Assembly: GCF_003570715.1 (NCBI RefSeq)
Contig: NZ_QXXQ01000005.1
Location: forward strand, 124,001-188,000
DNA from: Gemmobacter lutimaris
GTDB taxonomy: Bacteria; Pseudomonadota; Alphaproteobacteria; Rhodobacterales; Rhodobacteraceae
DNA length: 64,000 bases
Direction of reading: 5' to 3'
Within the stretch, counting starts at the first letter, position 1. Each line of letters opens with the position of its first letter. The notes beneath the pieces were generated by a model. The model was not told the DNA's origin. It searched no databases and saw nothing but the letters and a program-made list of their open reading frames with translations. Positions 8,588-17,670 of this stretch are shown piece by piece. The translations under genes and the position numbers were made by a program.

Positions 8588-9367
8588 ATGACGCGACCAG
8601 ATGGCGATGTTCCCCAGCCCGAGGCAATCCGCATCGAAGGATTGCACAAGTCTTTCGGCCAGCTTGAGGTTCTGAAAGGGGTTTCGCTGACAGCGTGTGA
8701 AGGTGACGTTGTGGCGGTGATCGGGGGGTCCGGCTCTGGCAAATCGACCATGCTGCGCTGCATCAACTTTCTGGAAACGCCAAGTGCGGGCAAGATCGTC
8801 ATTGGCAATGAAACGGTGGCGATGCGGCCTGACGGCAGCCCGGCTGACCGCAAGCAGATCGAACGCCTGCGCCAAAGCCTTGGCATGGTGTTCCAGCAAT
8901 TCAACCTGTGGTCCCACCGGACGATTCTTGAAAACCTGATCGAGGTGCCGGTGCATGTGCTGGGCGTGCCGAGGGCCGAGGCGGTAGCTCGTGCCGAACG
9001 CCTGCTGGCACGGGTGGGGCTTTCGGCCAAGGCCGATACCTATCCGGCCTTCCTGTCGGGCGGTCAGCAGCAGCGCGCCGCCATCGCCCGCGCGCTGTGC
9101 ATGGAACCGCGCGCCATGCTGTTCGACGAGCCAACTTCGGCGCTGGATCCCGAACTTGTGGGCGAGGTTCTGGCGGTGATCCGCGATCTGGCCGCCGAAG
9201 GGCGCACCATGATCCTCGTGACGCATGAGATGAAATTCGCCCGCGAGGTCGCCAGCCATGTCGTTTTCCTGCACAACGGCCTGATCGAGGAGGAAGGCCC
9301 GCCTGAACAGCTGTTCGGCGCGCCGCGATCCGAACGGCTGCAACAATTCCTGAAAAGCGTGGCCTGA
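8588..9367 (+). CDS. polar amino-acid ABC transporter ATP-binding protein
   Basis: A 259-residue ATPase of the HisP/GlnQ/AotP family. Walker A is GGSGSGKST, the Q-loop is in GMVFQQFNLW, the ABC signature is LSGGQQQR, Walker B is AMLFDEPTSALD, and the switch His is in LVTHEM. The ATG at 8588 gives the normal family N-terminus (EAIRIEGLHKSFG). The longer open frame upstream crosses the TetR gene and was not used. It is the first gene of an operon with a binding protein and two permeases. Neighbouring AruH/AruI-like genes suggest arginine, ornithine or another basic amino acid as cargo. Confidence 0.9.
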   Translation: MTRPDGDVPQPEAIRIEGLHKSFGQLEVLKGVSLTACEGDVVAVIGGSGSGKSTMLRCINFLETPSAGKIVIGNETVAMRPDGSPADRKQIERLRQSLGMVFQQFNLWSHRTILENLIEVPVHVLGVPRAEAVARAERLLARVGLSAKADTYPAFLSGGQQQRAAIARALCMEPRAMLFDEPTSALDPELVGEVLAVIRDLAAEGRTMILVTHEMKFAREVASHVVFLHNGLIEEEGPPEQLFGAPRSERLQQFLKSVA

Positions 9368-9400
9368 AGAGCCACCGAACGATCCAACAGAAGGGGTAAC

Positions 9401-10174
9401 ATGATGAAAAAACTCGCGCTGACGCTGACTGCGGTGCTGATGATGGGCGGGGCTGCCATGGCCGCGCCGGTGAAGGTAGGCATCGCCGCCGAACCCTATC
9501 CGCCGTTCGCCTCGCCCGATGCCTCGGGCAAGTGGGTCGGCTGGGAAGTTGACATGATCGGAGCCGTCTGCAAGGCGGCCGAAATGGAATGCGAGATCGT
9601 GCCGGTGGCATGGGACGGTATCATCCCGTCGCTGACGGCAGGCCAGATCGACGCGATCATGGCTTCGATGTCGATCACCGAGGAGCGGATGAAGACCATC
9701 GACTTCTCGAACAAGTATTACAATACCCCGACCGTGATTGTCGGTCCGAAGGGCGATGCGATGACGGCCGACGCCGAGGGGCTGAAGGGCAAGATCCTTG
9801 GCGTGCAGGTGTCCACCATCCACGAGGCCTACGCGCAGAAACACTTCAAGGACGCGGTGGCCGAGATCAAGGTTTACCAGACCCAGGACGAGGCCAATCA
9901 GGATCTGGTCGCAGGCCGGATCGACGCGACGCAGGCTGACAGCATCGCGCTGGACGATTTCCTGAAATCCGAGGCGGGCGCGGCCTGCTGCGAGGTCAAG
10001 GGCGCCGTGGCGGATGACCCGGACGTTCTGGGCCTTGGCGTCGGCGTCGGTCTGCGCAAGGGCGACGAGGAGTTGAAAGCCAAGTTCAATGCCGGGATCG
10101 CCAAGGTGCTGGAGGACGGCACCTATGAGGAAATCTCCAAACCCTACTTCAGTTCGTCGATCTACGGCGGCTGA
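9401..10174 (+). CDS. amino-acid ABC transporter periplasmic substrate-binding protein
   Basis: A 257-residue family 3 solute-binding protein. A classical signal peptide (MMKKLALTLTAVLMMGG...) ends at AMAAP. The mature protein starts KVGIAAEPYPPF and contains GWEVDMIGAVCKAA and the ligand-loop segment MASMSITEERMKTIDFS, typical of HisJ/LAO/AotJ-like proteins. A cysteine pair (AACCEV) is present near residue 200. An AAGGGG ribosome site ends 4 nt before the start. It delivers substrate to the two permeases encoded downstream. Its stop overlaps the first permease start by one base. Confidence 0.9.
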   Translation: MMKKLALTLTAVLMMGGAAMAAPVKVGIAAEPYPPFASPDASGKWVGWEVDMIGAVCKAAEMECEIVPVAWDGIIPSLTAGQIDAIMASMSITEERMKTIDFSNKYYNTPTVIVGPKGDAMTADAEGLKGKILGVQVSTIHEAYAQKHFKDAVAEIKVYQTQDEANQDLVAGRIDATQADSIALDDFLKSEAGAACCEVKGAVADDPDVLGLGVGVGLRKGDEELKAKFNAGIAKVLEDGTYEEISKPYFSSSIYGG

Positions 10175-10923
10175 TGGCCGTGACGGCGCTGGTCGGGGCC
10201 GCGGGCGCGGCTTCCATGTTTGAACTTCTGCAACTTTCGCCTCCCGGTTGGGGGGCGAACCTGCTGCGCGGTTTGTGGAATTCGATCCTTATCGCCTGCG
10301 GGGCCTTCGGGCTTGGCATCGGCATCGGAACGCTGGGCGCCTTTGGCAAGCTTTACGGCGGGCCGGTGGTGCGCGACCTGCTGGCGGTCTATACAACTGT
10401 GGTGCGGGCGGTGCCGGAACTGGTGCTGATCCTCATTCTTTACTACGCGGTCACCGATGCGGTGAACCAGACGCTGCTGGCCTTCGGATATGACCGTATC
10501 CAGATTTCCGGCCTTGCCGCCGGGATCGCCGTTCTGGGCGTGGTGCAGGGCGCCTATGCGACCGAGGTGCTGCGCGGCGCCATTCAGGCGGTGCCGGCGG
10601 GGCAGATCGAGGCCGCCCGCGCCATGGGGATGCCTCCCGGTCTGCTGGCGCGGCGGGTGACCTTGCCGCTGATGCTGTCGAACGCGCTGCCGGGGCTGGC
10701 TAATCTGTGGCTGGTGGCCACCAAGGACACGGCGCTGCTGGCCGTGGTGGGCTTCGGCGAGTTGACGCAGGAAACCCGGCAGGCGGCTGGCGCGACGAAG
10801 GCCTATTTCACCTTTTTCATGGCGGCGGGGATGCTGTATCTGATCCTCTCCATCGGCTCGGGCTGGTTGTTCGCCCGGCTGGAGCGTCGCGCCCGCCGGG
10901 GTCAGCCGGAGTTGCACGGATGA
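10174..10923 (+). CDS. amino-acid ABC transporter permease (HisQ/AotQ type)
   Basis: A 249-residue inner-membrane permease with about five transmembrane helices. The conserved cytoplasmic EAA loop is QIEAARAMGMPPGLLARRVTLP, and the TVVRAVPELVLILILYY segment is typical of the His/Glu/Arg permeases. It pairs with the second permease (start overlap ATGA) to form the heterodimeric channel that the ATPase drives. An alternative start 42 nt downstream (MFELLQLSPPGW) would match homologues slightly better. Confidence 0.88.
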   Translation: MAVTALVGAAGAASMFELLQLSPPGWGANLLRGLWNSILIACGAFGLGIGIGTLGAFGKLYGGPVVRDLLAVYTTVVRAVPELVLILILYYAVTDAVNQTLLAFGYDRIQISGLAAGIAVLGVVQGAYATEVLRGAIQAVPAGQIEAARAMGMPPGLLARRVTLPLMLSNALPGLANLWLVATKDTALLAVVGFGELTQETRQAAGATKAYFTFFMAAGMLYLILSIGSGWLFARLERRARRGQPELHG

Positions 10924-11690
10924 GGGCGTTCTGGAAACCGCATCGCATCGTCATGGCGCTGATCGCGCTGGCGATTGTCGTCTGGTCGGTGCTGACCCTG
11001 CGCTGGGACTGGGTTCCCAATTATCTGGGCCTTGCGGCGCAGGGTATCTGGCGCACGATCTGGCTGCTGGCGACCTCGATCGTGCTGGGCATGGCGCTGG
11101 CCATCCCGCTGGGTCTGGCACAGGCGGTAGGGCCGCGCATCCTCGCCTGGCCCGCCCGCACCTTCTGCACGGTGATCCGGGGCACACCGCTGCTGCTGCA
11201 ACTCTGGCTGCTTTACTATGGCCTGGGGTCGCTGTTCCCGACGATCCCCTGGATCCGGCAAAGCGAGTTCTGGCCCATCCTGCGGCAGGCCTGGCCCTAC
11301 GGGCTGTTGGCCCTGACGCTCAGCTTCGCCGGATATGAAGGCGAGGTGATGCGCGGGGCTTTCAAGGGGGTGCCGAAAGGGCAACTGGAAGCCGCGCGTG
11401 CCATGGGCATGCCGCGCCTGACCATCCTGCGCCGGATCTGGCTGCCACAGGCGCTGCACCGCGCGCTGCCGACGCTGGGCGGCGAGACGGTGCTGCAACT
11501 GAAGGCGACCCCGCTGGTTGCCACCATCACCGTGGTGGACATCTACGCCGTCGCCAGCCGGGTGCGGCAGGATACATTCATCACCTATGAACCATTGCTG
11601 CTGCTGGCGGTGGTCTATATGGCGATCACTGGCATCATAGTGCTGGGCTTCCGCTGGTTTGAACAGCGCATCCCCTCGCGCGTGGCCTGA
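10920..11690 (+). CDS. amino-acid ABC transporter permease (HisM/AotM type)
   Basis: A 256-residue inner-membrane permease, the partner of the preceding one. Its EAA loop is QLEAARAMGMPRLTILRRIWLP, and FCTVIRGTPLLLQLWLLYYG is the usual conserved segment. Five or so hydrophobic helices are visible. The ATG at 10920 overlaps the stop of the previous gene by four bases, indicating translational coupling. It is the last gene of the operon. A pair of inverted dispersed repeats follows and may end transcription. Confidence 0.9.
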   Translation: MRAFWKPHRIVMALIALAIVVWSVLTLRWDWVPNYLGLAAQGIWRTIWLLATSIVLGMALAIPLGLAQAVGPRILAWPARTFCTVIRGTPLLLQLWLLYYGLGSLFPTIPWIRQSEFWPILRQAWPYGLLALTLSFAGYEGEVMRGAFKGVPKGQLEAARAMGMPRLTILRRIWLPQALHRALPTLGGETVLQLKATPLVATITVVDIYAVASRVRQDTFITYEPLLLLAVVYMAITGIIVLGFRWFEQRIPSRVA

Positions 11691-11695
11691 CTCAA

Positions 11696-11838
11696 GGGGG
11701 CTTTCCGCCCCCTCTTGCCTGCGGCAATTCACCCCCGAGGATATTTATGGCCAAGATGAACCTCAGGCGCTTTCATCTTGGTTCAAATATCCTCGGGGGG
11801 TGAGCCCCGCAGGGGCGAGGGGGGCAGACGGCACCCCT
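11696..11838. repeat. dispersed intergenic hairpin repeat, inverted pair (copies B1 and B2)
   Basis: Two copies of the same element face each other. B1 (11696-11760) has a GGGGGC/GCCCCC hairpin, a small GCC/GGC hairpin and the core ending in GGCCAAGATGAA. B2 (11772-11838) starts TTCATCTTGGTTCAAATATC, then a G-run and a GCCCC/GGGGC hairpin (11804-11816). Together they form a large palindrome between the permease gene and trmB. Confidence 0.8.
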
Positions 11839-11899
11839 GTAACGGCTTGACCGACGCGGCGTCCGGGTTTAGGCCCCCGCCGTCTGAAGGAGGCCGGTG

Positions 11900-12595
11900 A
11901 TGACGGAAGAAACAGAGCGGCGGAATTTCTACGGCCGGACCCATGGCAAAACGCTGCGCGCAAGCCAGAAGCAATATCTGGCCGAAGATCTGGGCCGCAT
12001 CAGCCTGTCAGGCGTGACGCGTGACGACAATCCCGCCCGCGCGCCGCTGGATCTTGCCGCGCTGACCGGCGGGAGGCCCTTGTGGCTGGAGGTCGGTTTC
12101 GGCGGTGGCGAGCATCTGGTGCATATGGCGGCGCGCTATCCGGGTGTCTTCATCATCGGCTGCGAGCCTTTCGTGAACGGCGTCGCCATGCTTCTGGGCA
12201 AGGTGCGGCAGGCGGGGCTGGATAACCTCGTCATCCATCCCGGCGATGTGCGCGATCTGTTCGACGTGCTGCCGGATGCCTGTGTCGAGAAATGTTTCCT
12301 CAACTATCCCGATCCTTGGCCCAAGGCGCGCCACCATCGGCGGCGCTTCGTGACGCCGGGCTATCTGTCTGCGCTGGCGCGGGTGACGAAGCCGGGGGCC
12401 GAGTTCCGCGTGGCGACCGACATTCCCGATTATGTGCGCCAAACGCTGGAAGAGGTGCCACCCGCCGGGTTTGATCTGGTTCGGCAGGCCGGCGAGGGTG
12501 AGGCGTGGGAGGACTGGCTCTGTACCCGATACGAGCAAAAGGCCTTGCGCGAAGGGCGGGCACCGAATTACCTGACCTTCCGCCGTCAGGGGTAA
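11900..12595 (+). CDS. trmB: tRNA (guanine-N7-)-methyltransferase TrmB
   Basis: A 231-residue enzyme that methylates N7 of G46 in the tRNA variable loop. Typical features are the N-terminal RNFYGRTHGKTLRASQ, SAM motif I LWLEVGFGGGEHL, the FLNYPDPWPKARHHRRRF signature of TrmB, and a C-terminal tRNA-contact segment TRYEQKALREGR. The ATG at 11900 is preceded by a strong AAGGAGG (11887-11893, spacer 6). The GTG one codon earlier is too close to it. It stands alone. Confidence 0.95.
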   Translation: MTEETERRNFYGRTHGKTLRASQKQYLAEDLGRISLSGVTRDDNPARAPLDLAALTGGRPLWLEVGFGGGEHLVHMAARYPGVFIIGCEPFVNGVAMLLGKVRQAGLDNLVIHPGDVRDLFDVLPDACVEKCFLNYPDPWPKARHHRRRFVTPGYLSALARVTKPGAEFRVATDIPDYVRQTLEEVPPAGFDLVRQAGEGEAWEDWLCTRYEQKALREGRAPNYLTFRRQG

Positions 12596-12671
12596 GCAAC
12601 GCGCGCTGGTTTAGCCCGGTCTTTGCGGGCATGCGAGCAGGTTTTGTCGGTCATCCGACCGGAGAGCCTGC

Positions 12672-13721
12672 ATGTCGCGCCTTGCCATCACCAATTGCCA
12701 TGTCCACACTTTTACCGAACGGCATATCCCCGCCCGCTATCCGCATCTTCTGCTGATGCCGTTCAAGCGGATGCCGTGGCTGTTGCGCGGTCTTGCCCTA
12801 GGGGCAGGTGTGCTTGGACAGGAACGGGCCGCGGCGGCGCTGGGGCGGCTGCATCGCTTTCAGGCCGAGGCGCGGGCAGGCGGGCAGGCGGAAATCTTTG
12901 ACCGTCTTATCGCGCAATATCCGGCAGGCACGCGCTTTGTCGTCTTGCCGATGCAGATGGCCGGGCTGGGGCAGGGGAGGGTCGCTGCCGATCTGCGGGC
13001 GCAGCACGACGAACTGGCAGCACTGGCCTGCGCCTGGCCGGGGCTGATCCTCCCCTTCGCGGCTTGCGACCCGCGTCTGCCCGGCGCGGCGGCGGAGGTG
13101 CGGCGCTGCATCGAGGATCTGGGCTTTCGCGGGCTGAAGCTTTATCCCCGCATCGGCTATGCCCCCGATCATCCGGTGCTGATGCGCGAGGTCTATCCGC
13201 TGCTGAATGCGCACGGGCTGGCGGTGGTCAGCCATTGTTCGCGCGGCGGCGTGACCGGGCGGCTGAGCCGGGCCGAGGCGGATCGCCTGTCGCATCCAAT
13301 GGCTTTCGCGCCTGTGCTGCGGGCCTTCCCGAAAATGCAGGTGGACCTTGCGCATTTCGGCGGGCAAAGCGATTGGGAGCGGTATATCGGGGAGGGGATG
13401 AACCCGTATGATCCGGCGGCGCGCGACGGCAACTTCCTGATCGCGCTGCGCGGGATGATCGAAAGCGGCGATTTCCCGAACCTCTGGACAGATGTGTCCT
13501 ATACTTTGTTCCAATCAGAGGCGTTTCTGCCCTTCCTGCGGATGTTCATGGCGCATCCCCGCCTTCGCGCGCGCGTCCTGTTCGGGTCGGACTACTACAT
13601 GACCCGGCAAGAGGCGCTGTCGGAACGTGCCGTTGCGGTTCGGCTGCGCTCTGGTCTGGGCGAAACGCTGTTTCGGCAGATCGCCGAGGTCAACCCGACG
13701 CGCTGGCTGGGTGAGGTGTAA
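12672..13721 (+). CDS. amidohydrolase family protein (ACMSD-like, amidohydrolase 2)
   Basis: A 349-residue TIM-barrel metal-dependent hydrolase or decarboxylase. The N-terminal HxH metal motif is in TNCHVHTF (residues 9-11). A second histidine appears in VVSHCSRGG, another in VDLAHFGG, and the terminal Asp in RVLFGSDYYM. It matches the PF04909-type layout. The substrate is unknown. The region between the first strand and the barrel (RMPWLLRGLALGAGVLG) is unusually hydrophobic. Its 3' end lies 3 nt from the convergent GntR gene. Confidence 0.78.
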   Translation: MSRLAITNCHVHTFTERHIPARYPHLLLMPFKRMPWLLRGLALGAGVLGQERAAAALGRLHRFQAEARAGGQAEIFDRLIAQYPAGTRFVVLPMQMAGLGQGRVAADLRAQHDELAALACAWPGLILPFAACDPRLPGAAAEVRRCIEDLGFRGLKLYPRIGYAPDHPVLMREVYPLLNAHGLAVVSHCSRGGVTGRLSRAEADRLSHPMAFAPVLRAFPKMQVDLAHFGGQSDWERYIGEGMNPYDPAARDGNFLIALRGMIESGDFPNLWTDVSYTLFQSEAFLPFLRMFMAHPRLRARVLFGSDYYMTRQEALSERAVAVRLRSGLGETLFRQIAEVNPTRWLGEV

Positions 13722-13724
13722 GGT

Positions 13725-14387
13725 TTATCCCTCCATCATGCGGGCGATGGTTTCCAGATGTTCGCGCATGGCGCGGGCGGCTTCCGGGCCCGTTCCCGCT
13801 GCGATGGCCGTGACCACGGCGGCATGTTGGTCGCTGTGCAGGCCGGTGAAGGCATCGACCCCGGCGCGGCGGTAGGCGGCTTCCCAGCGGGTCTGCCAGC
13901 CAACACGCCGCCGCGCGCGCGACAGGAAGCGCATCACGGCAATCAGAACGGGATTGCCCGCCGCATCGGCGAGGGCGGCGTGAAAAGCCTCGTCCGCGGC
14001 TTCAGCGGCCTGCCGGTCGCGTGCGCTGCGCCCCGAGCCGACCAGCGCCGACAGCCGGGCACAGGTGGCGGGTGTTGCACGTTCGGCGGCGGCCCCGGCA
14101 ATGGCGGGTTCCAGCAAAAGACGGGCCTGCATGAGCGCCTCAGGCGTAGCGGCCTCGATCAGCAGGTTTTCCCGCAGCGGGGTCGGGCCAGGGCGCGGGC
14201 CGGTGAAGGTGCCCTGGCCGACATGGCGCCAGATCCGGCCCTCGGTTTCCAGTATGGCGAGGGCCGCGCGCAGGCTCTGGCGGCTGCACCCCAGATCGGC
14301 CGCCAGCCGACGTTCGGGTGGCAGGCGCCGCGGCGGGCCTTCGGCCAGATCGCGCAGCCGGGGCAGGATGTCATCGTGTCGGGCCAT
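13725..14387 (-). CDS. GntR/FadR family transcriptional regulator
   Basis: A 220-residue regulator. The N-terminal winged helix-turn-helix contains LPPERRLAADLGCSRQSLRA and the wing ILETEGRIWRHVGQGTFTG. The C-terminal part is an all-helical FCD ligand-binding domain (EALMQARLLLEPAIAGAAAER, then DEAFHAALADAAGNP with its conserved His). The inducer is probably an organic acid. It is divergent from the TSUP transporter gene, and the 82-nt gap between them contains an imperfect palindrome, so control of that transporter is the simplest model. Confidence 0.85.
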   Translation of the reverse strand: MARHDDILPRLRDLAEGPPRRLPPERRLAADLGCSRQSLRAALAILETEGRIWRHVGQGTFTGPRPGPTPLRENLLIEAATPEALMQARLLLEPAIAGAAAERATPATCARLSALVGSGRSARDRQAAEAADEAFHAALADAAGNPVLIAVMRFLSRARRRVGWQTRWEAAYRRAGVDAFTGLHSDQHAAVVTAIAAGTGPEAARAMREHLETIARMMEG

Positions 14388-14394
14388 GATCGCA

Positions 14395-14429
14395 CCCCGG
14401 ACCAATTTGCAGACCAATCTGGACCGGGG
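14395..14429. promoter_or_regulatory. candidate GntR operator between gntR and TSUP genes
   Basis: An imperfect palindrome has arms CCCCGGACCA (14395-14404) and TGGACCGGGG (14420-14429). It also contains two GACCAAT copies in direct orientation, 11 bp apart. It lies just upstream of the regulator start and in front of the TSUP gene. Confidence 0.45.
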
Positions 14430-14469
14430 CACATGGCGGGTCAAGGGATCGCCGGGGAGGGCGCGGGCA

Positions 14470-15216
14470 ATGGTCGAGATACTGGTTCTGGCGGTGACGG
14501 GCTTCGTGGCCGGGGTGCTGAATTCAGTGGCGGGGGGTGGCACCTTCCTGACCTTTCCGGCGCTGGTCTGGGCCGGTCTGCCGCCCGTGGCCGCCAATGC
14601 CACGGCAACCTTTGCCGCGCTGCCCGGCTATCTGGGCGGCGCCTGGGGCTTTCGCCATGATATCCGCTCGGAAGGGGCGCTGAAGCTTTGGCAGATCATT
14701 GCGCTGTCGCTGGTGGGCTCGGTCACAGGCGCGCTGTTGCTGCTGGTCACGCCTTCGGATGTGTTTGACGGGCTGGTGCCGGTGCTGCTTCTGGTGGCGA
14801 CGGGGCTGTTCGCCTTTGGCCCGCGCCTGCTGGCGACGCTGCGGTCGCGCGGCATGGGGGCGACCGGACCGGGCCTCAGCGCGGCGCTGGTCTTTGTGGT
14901 GGCGGTTTACGGCGGCTATTTCAACGGCGGTCTGGGCATCCTGCTGCTGGCGCTGTTCGGGCTGATCGGATTTACCAATCTCAACACGATGAACGGGCTG
15001 AAAGTGCTGCTTTCGGGGCTGATGGCGGTGCTGTCCTGTGCAGCTTTTGCCATTGCCGGGCTGATCGGCTGGTATGAGGGGCTGATCATGGCCGCCGCCT
15101 GCACGCTGGGCGGCTGGATCGGCGCGGGGCTGGCGCGGCGGATGCCGGTTGCGGTGTTGCGGGCGCTGATCGTGGTGATCGGGCTGGGTATGGCGGTGGT
15201 GTTTTTCCTGCGCTGA
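14470..15216 (+). CDS. TSUP family transporter (TauE/SafE type)
   Basis: A 248-residue inner-membrane protein with about seven to eight hydrophobic helices and the duplicated glycine-rich family segments ([18 protein letters not shown] near the N-terminus and [18 protein letters not shown] in the middle). TSUP proteins export or import sulfonates, sulfite or small organic acids. The cargo is not visible from sequence. The start at 14470 was chosen because the longer frame upstream crosses the divergent regulator gene. Probably controlled by the divergent GntR regulator. Confidence 0.85.
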   Translation: MVEILVLAVTGFVAGVLNSVAGGGTFLTFPALVWAGLPPVAANATATFAALPGYLGGAWGFRHDIRSEGALKLWQIIALSLVGSVTGALLLLVTPSDVFDGLVPVLLLVATGLFAFGPRLLATLRSRGMGATGPGLSAALVFVVAVYGGYFNGGLGILLLALFGLIGFTNLNTMNGLKVLLSGLMAVLSCAAFAIAGLIGWYEGLIMAAACTLGGWIGAGLARRMPVAVLRALIVVIGLGMAVVFFLR

Positions 15217-15284
15217 AGCGGCGGGGCTGGACCGTCGCCCCCGCTTGCGCTAACGCGGGGGCAAGGATGAGAGGGAGCCCCAGA

Positions 15285-16628
15285 ATGTCCGGCCATGGTG
15301 ACGCGCAACCGATGACCGCCCGCAAGTCGGGCCCGCTGAGCGGGACGGCCGCCGTGCCGGGCGACAAGTCGATCAGCCATCGCGCGCTGATCTTCGGGGC
15401 CATGGCAGTGGGCGAGACGAAGATCACCGGCCTTCTGGAAGGGCAGGACGTGCTGGATACCGCCAAGGCGATGCGCGCCTTCGGGGCCGAGGTGACGCAG
15501 CACGGGTCGGGCGCCTGGTCGGTGCATGGCGTGGGCGTGGGTGGTTTCCGCGAGCCGGCCGATGTCATCGACTGCGGCAATTCCGGCACCGGCGTGCGGC
15601 TCATCATGGGTTGCATGGCAACCACCGACATGACCGCGACCTTCACCGGCGACGCGTCCTTGCGCAAACGCCCGATGGGTCGGGTGACCGATCCGCTGGC
15701 GCTGTTCGGCGCGCGGGCTTACGGCCGGCAGGGCGGGCGGTTGCCGATGACCATCGTCGGCGCCGCGAATCCGGTGCCGGTGCGCTATGCGCTGCCCGTG
15801 GCCAGCGCGCAGGTCAAATCGGCGGTGCTGCTGGCGGGGCTGAACGCGCCGGGCGAAACCGTGGTGATCGAGCGGGAACCGACGCGCGACCATTCCGAAC
15901 GCATGCTTCTGGGCTTCGGCGCGGAGCTGCATGTGGAAAAGGGGGCGGAGGGGCATATCATCACCCTGAAGGGCCAGCCGGAGCTGCGGCCGCAGACCGT
16001 GGCGGTGCCGCGTGATCCGTCCTCGGCCGCCTTCCCGGTTTGTGCCGCGCTGATCGTTGAAGGCTCCGACATCCTCGTGCCCGGTGTCAGCCAGAACCTG
16101 ACCCGCAACGGGCTTTACATCACCCTCGTCGAGATGGGGGCGGAGATAGAGTTCCAGAACCCGCGCGAGGAAGGCGGCGAGCCGGTGGCCGACCTGCGCG
16201 TCCGCTTTTCGGGCAATATGAAGGGCATCGAGGTGCCCCCCGAACGCGCGCCGAGCATGATCGACGAATACCCGATCCTGTCGGTTGTGGCGGCCTTTGC
16301 CGGCGGCAAGACCGTGATGCGCGGCGTCAAGGAGTTGCGGGTGAAGGAAAGCGACCGCATCGACGCCATGGCGCGGGGCCTTGAGGCTTGCGGCGTGACC
16401 ATCGAGGAAGACGAGGATACGCTGATCGTGCAGGGCATGGGCGCGGGCGGCGTGCCGGGCGGCGCCACGGCGGCGACCCATCTGGATCACCGCATCGCCA
16501 TGAGCTTCCTCGTCTGTGGCATGGCAGCGCAGAAGCCGGTTTCGGTAGATGACGCCTCGCCCATCGTCACCTCCTTTCCGATCTTCGAAGGGCTGATGAC
16601 CGGCCTCGGCGCCACGCTGACCCGCTGA
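15285..16628 (+). CDS. aroA: 3-phosphoshikimate 1-carboxyvinyltransferase, class II (CP4-like)
   Basis: A 447-residue EPSP synthase, the sixth step of the shikimate pathway, in the cytoplasm. It has the class II marks: GDKSISHR with Lys28, [26 protein letters not shown], and the C-terminal [12 protein letters not shown]. At the position equivalent to Ala100 of the CP4 enzyme this protein has Gly101 (in CGNSGTG), the arrangement that leaves room for glyphosate. The start at 15285 aligns with the CP4-type N-terminus and has GAGGGA upstream. An in-frame ATG 18 nt earlier is possible. It is followed, after an antisense fragment, by cmk. Confidence 0.95.
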   Translation: MSGHGDAQPMTARKSGPLSGTAAVPGDKSISHRALIFGAMAVGETKITGLLEGQDVLDTAKAMRAFGAEVTQHGSGAWSVHGVGVGGFREPADVIDCGNSGTGVRLIMGCMATTDMTATFTGDASLRKRPMGRVTDPLALFGARAYGRQGGRLPMTIVGAANPVPVRYALPVASAQVKSAVLLAGLNAPGETVVIEREPTRDHSERMLLGFGAELHVEKGAEGHIITLKGQPELRPQTVAVPRDPSSAAFPVCAALIVEGSDILVPGVSQNLTRNGLYITLVEMGAEIEFQNPREEGGEPVADLRVRFSGNMKGIEVPPERAPSMIDEYPILSVVAAFAGGKTVMRGVKELRVKESDRIDAMARGLEACGVTIEEDEDTLIVQGMGAGGVPGGATAATHLDHRIAMSFLVCGMAAQKPVSVDDASPIVTSFPIFEGLMTGLGATLTR

Positions 16629-16907
16629 TCACGCCGCGCGGATCAGCGGCGTCAGCCGCGCCACCACCGGATGCGCGGAGGTTGACCCCGCGTGCCCGAT
16701 CAGCGCGGCTCCGGGTGCATCGTTCAGCCGCGCCTCCAGAATCCCGGCATCCGTCATTGGCGCCGGATCGGCATTGATCAGCCGCACCGCATGACCCGCG
16801 TCGATCAAAGGGCCGCCCATGGCCAGATGGCCCAGCGGCGGCAGTTGCCCTTTCGGCACGCGCGAGTCGATGGCGCGATGCGGCGGGTTCAGACGGGCGA
16901 TCTTCAT
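16629..16907 (-). pseudogene. truncated B12-binding domain of a radical-SAM-type protein
   Basis: A 92-residue open frame, directly adjoining the aroA stop. It resembles only the start of the cobalamin-binding domain found in B12-dependent radical SAM proteins: [20 protein letters not shown], then [17 protein letters not shown], then ALIGHAGSTSAHPVV. Full-length relatives are several hundred residues and continue into a CxxxCxxC radical SAM domain, which is absent here because the frame stops at the aroA boundary. It is most likely a remnant. An expressed small protein cannot be excluded. Family identity is from pattern memory. Confidence 0.55.
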
Positions 16908-17017
16908 GCGGCACCTGTCAGCTTGGGACGAAAGCCTCGCATGTCGGACAGGGCTCGCCAGGTTTGACCTTGGCCGCCGCGAGGCATAAACCGCGCAAGG
17001 AAAAGACTGAGGGCGCG

Positions 17018-17605
17018 ATGATCTTCACTGTGGCAATCGACGGGCCGGCGGCGGCGGGCAAGGGCACGATCAGCCGCGCTGTGGCGGCGCGTTTCGGCTT
17101 TGCGCATCTGGACACTGGCGCGCTTTATCGCGCGGTCGGGGTGAAGGGCGGCGATCCGGTCTCGGCGGCGCGCGGCCTCACGCCCGAGGATCTGGCGCGC
17201 GACGATCTGCGCACGCTGGAGGCCGGGCAGGCCGCAAGCCGTGTCGCCGTGATCCCCGAGGTTCGCGCCGCGCTGCTGGAATTTCAGCGCCGCTTCGCGC
17301 GGCGCGAGGGCGGCGCCGTGCTGGACGGGCGCGACATCGGCACGGTGATCTGCCCCGAGGCCGAGGTGAAACTGTTCGTGACCGCCAGCGCGGAAGTCCG
17401 TGCCCATCGCCGCTGGCTGGAAGTGGGCGGCGATGCCGAAAAGGTGCTGGCCGAAGTGCGCGAGCGCGACGACCGCGACATGAACCGTGCCGACGCGCCG
17501 TTGAAACCGGCGAAGGATGCCGTTCTGCTGGATACTTCGGCACTGGGGGCCGAGGCGGCGATCGCGCAGGCCATCGCGCTGGTGCAGGCGCGTCTGCCGG
17601 GCTGA
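17018..17605 (+). CDS. cmk: (d)CMP kinase
   Basis: A 195-residue cytidylate kinase, which phosphorylates CMP and dCMP. The P-loop is [14 protein letters not shown], the substrate-binding [10 protein letters not shown] follows, then [21 protein letters not shown] and the lid Arg region [10 protein letters not shown]. It is slightly shorter than the usual 210-225 residues because the middle domain is compact. The ATG at 17018 gives the typical [12 protein letters not shown]-terminus; a longer frame has no support. Cmk is normally followed by rpsA in this group. Here a 2.2-kb insertion intervenes. Confidence 0.93.
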   Translation: MIFTVAIDGPAAAGKGTISRAVAARFGFAHLDTGALYRAVGVKGGDPVSAARGLTPEDLARDDLRTLEAGQAASRVAVIPEVRAALLEFQRRFARREGGAVLDGRDIGTVICPEAEVKLFVTASAEVRAHRRWLEVGGDAEKVLAEVRERDDRDMNRADAPLKPAKDAVLLDTSALGAEAAIAQAIALVQARLPG

Positions 17606-17670
17606 GCGATGCGGCTTGACCGCTACCGTGCCACTGCTCCAAATGTGGCGGGTGCATGGAGTGTCGCAGC

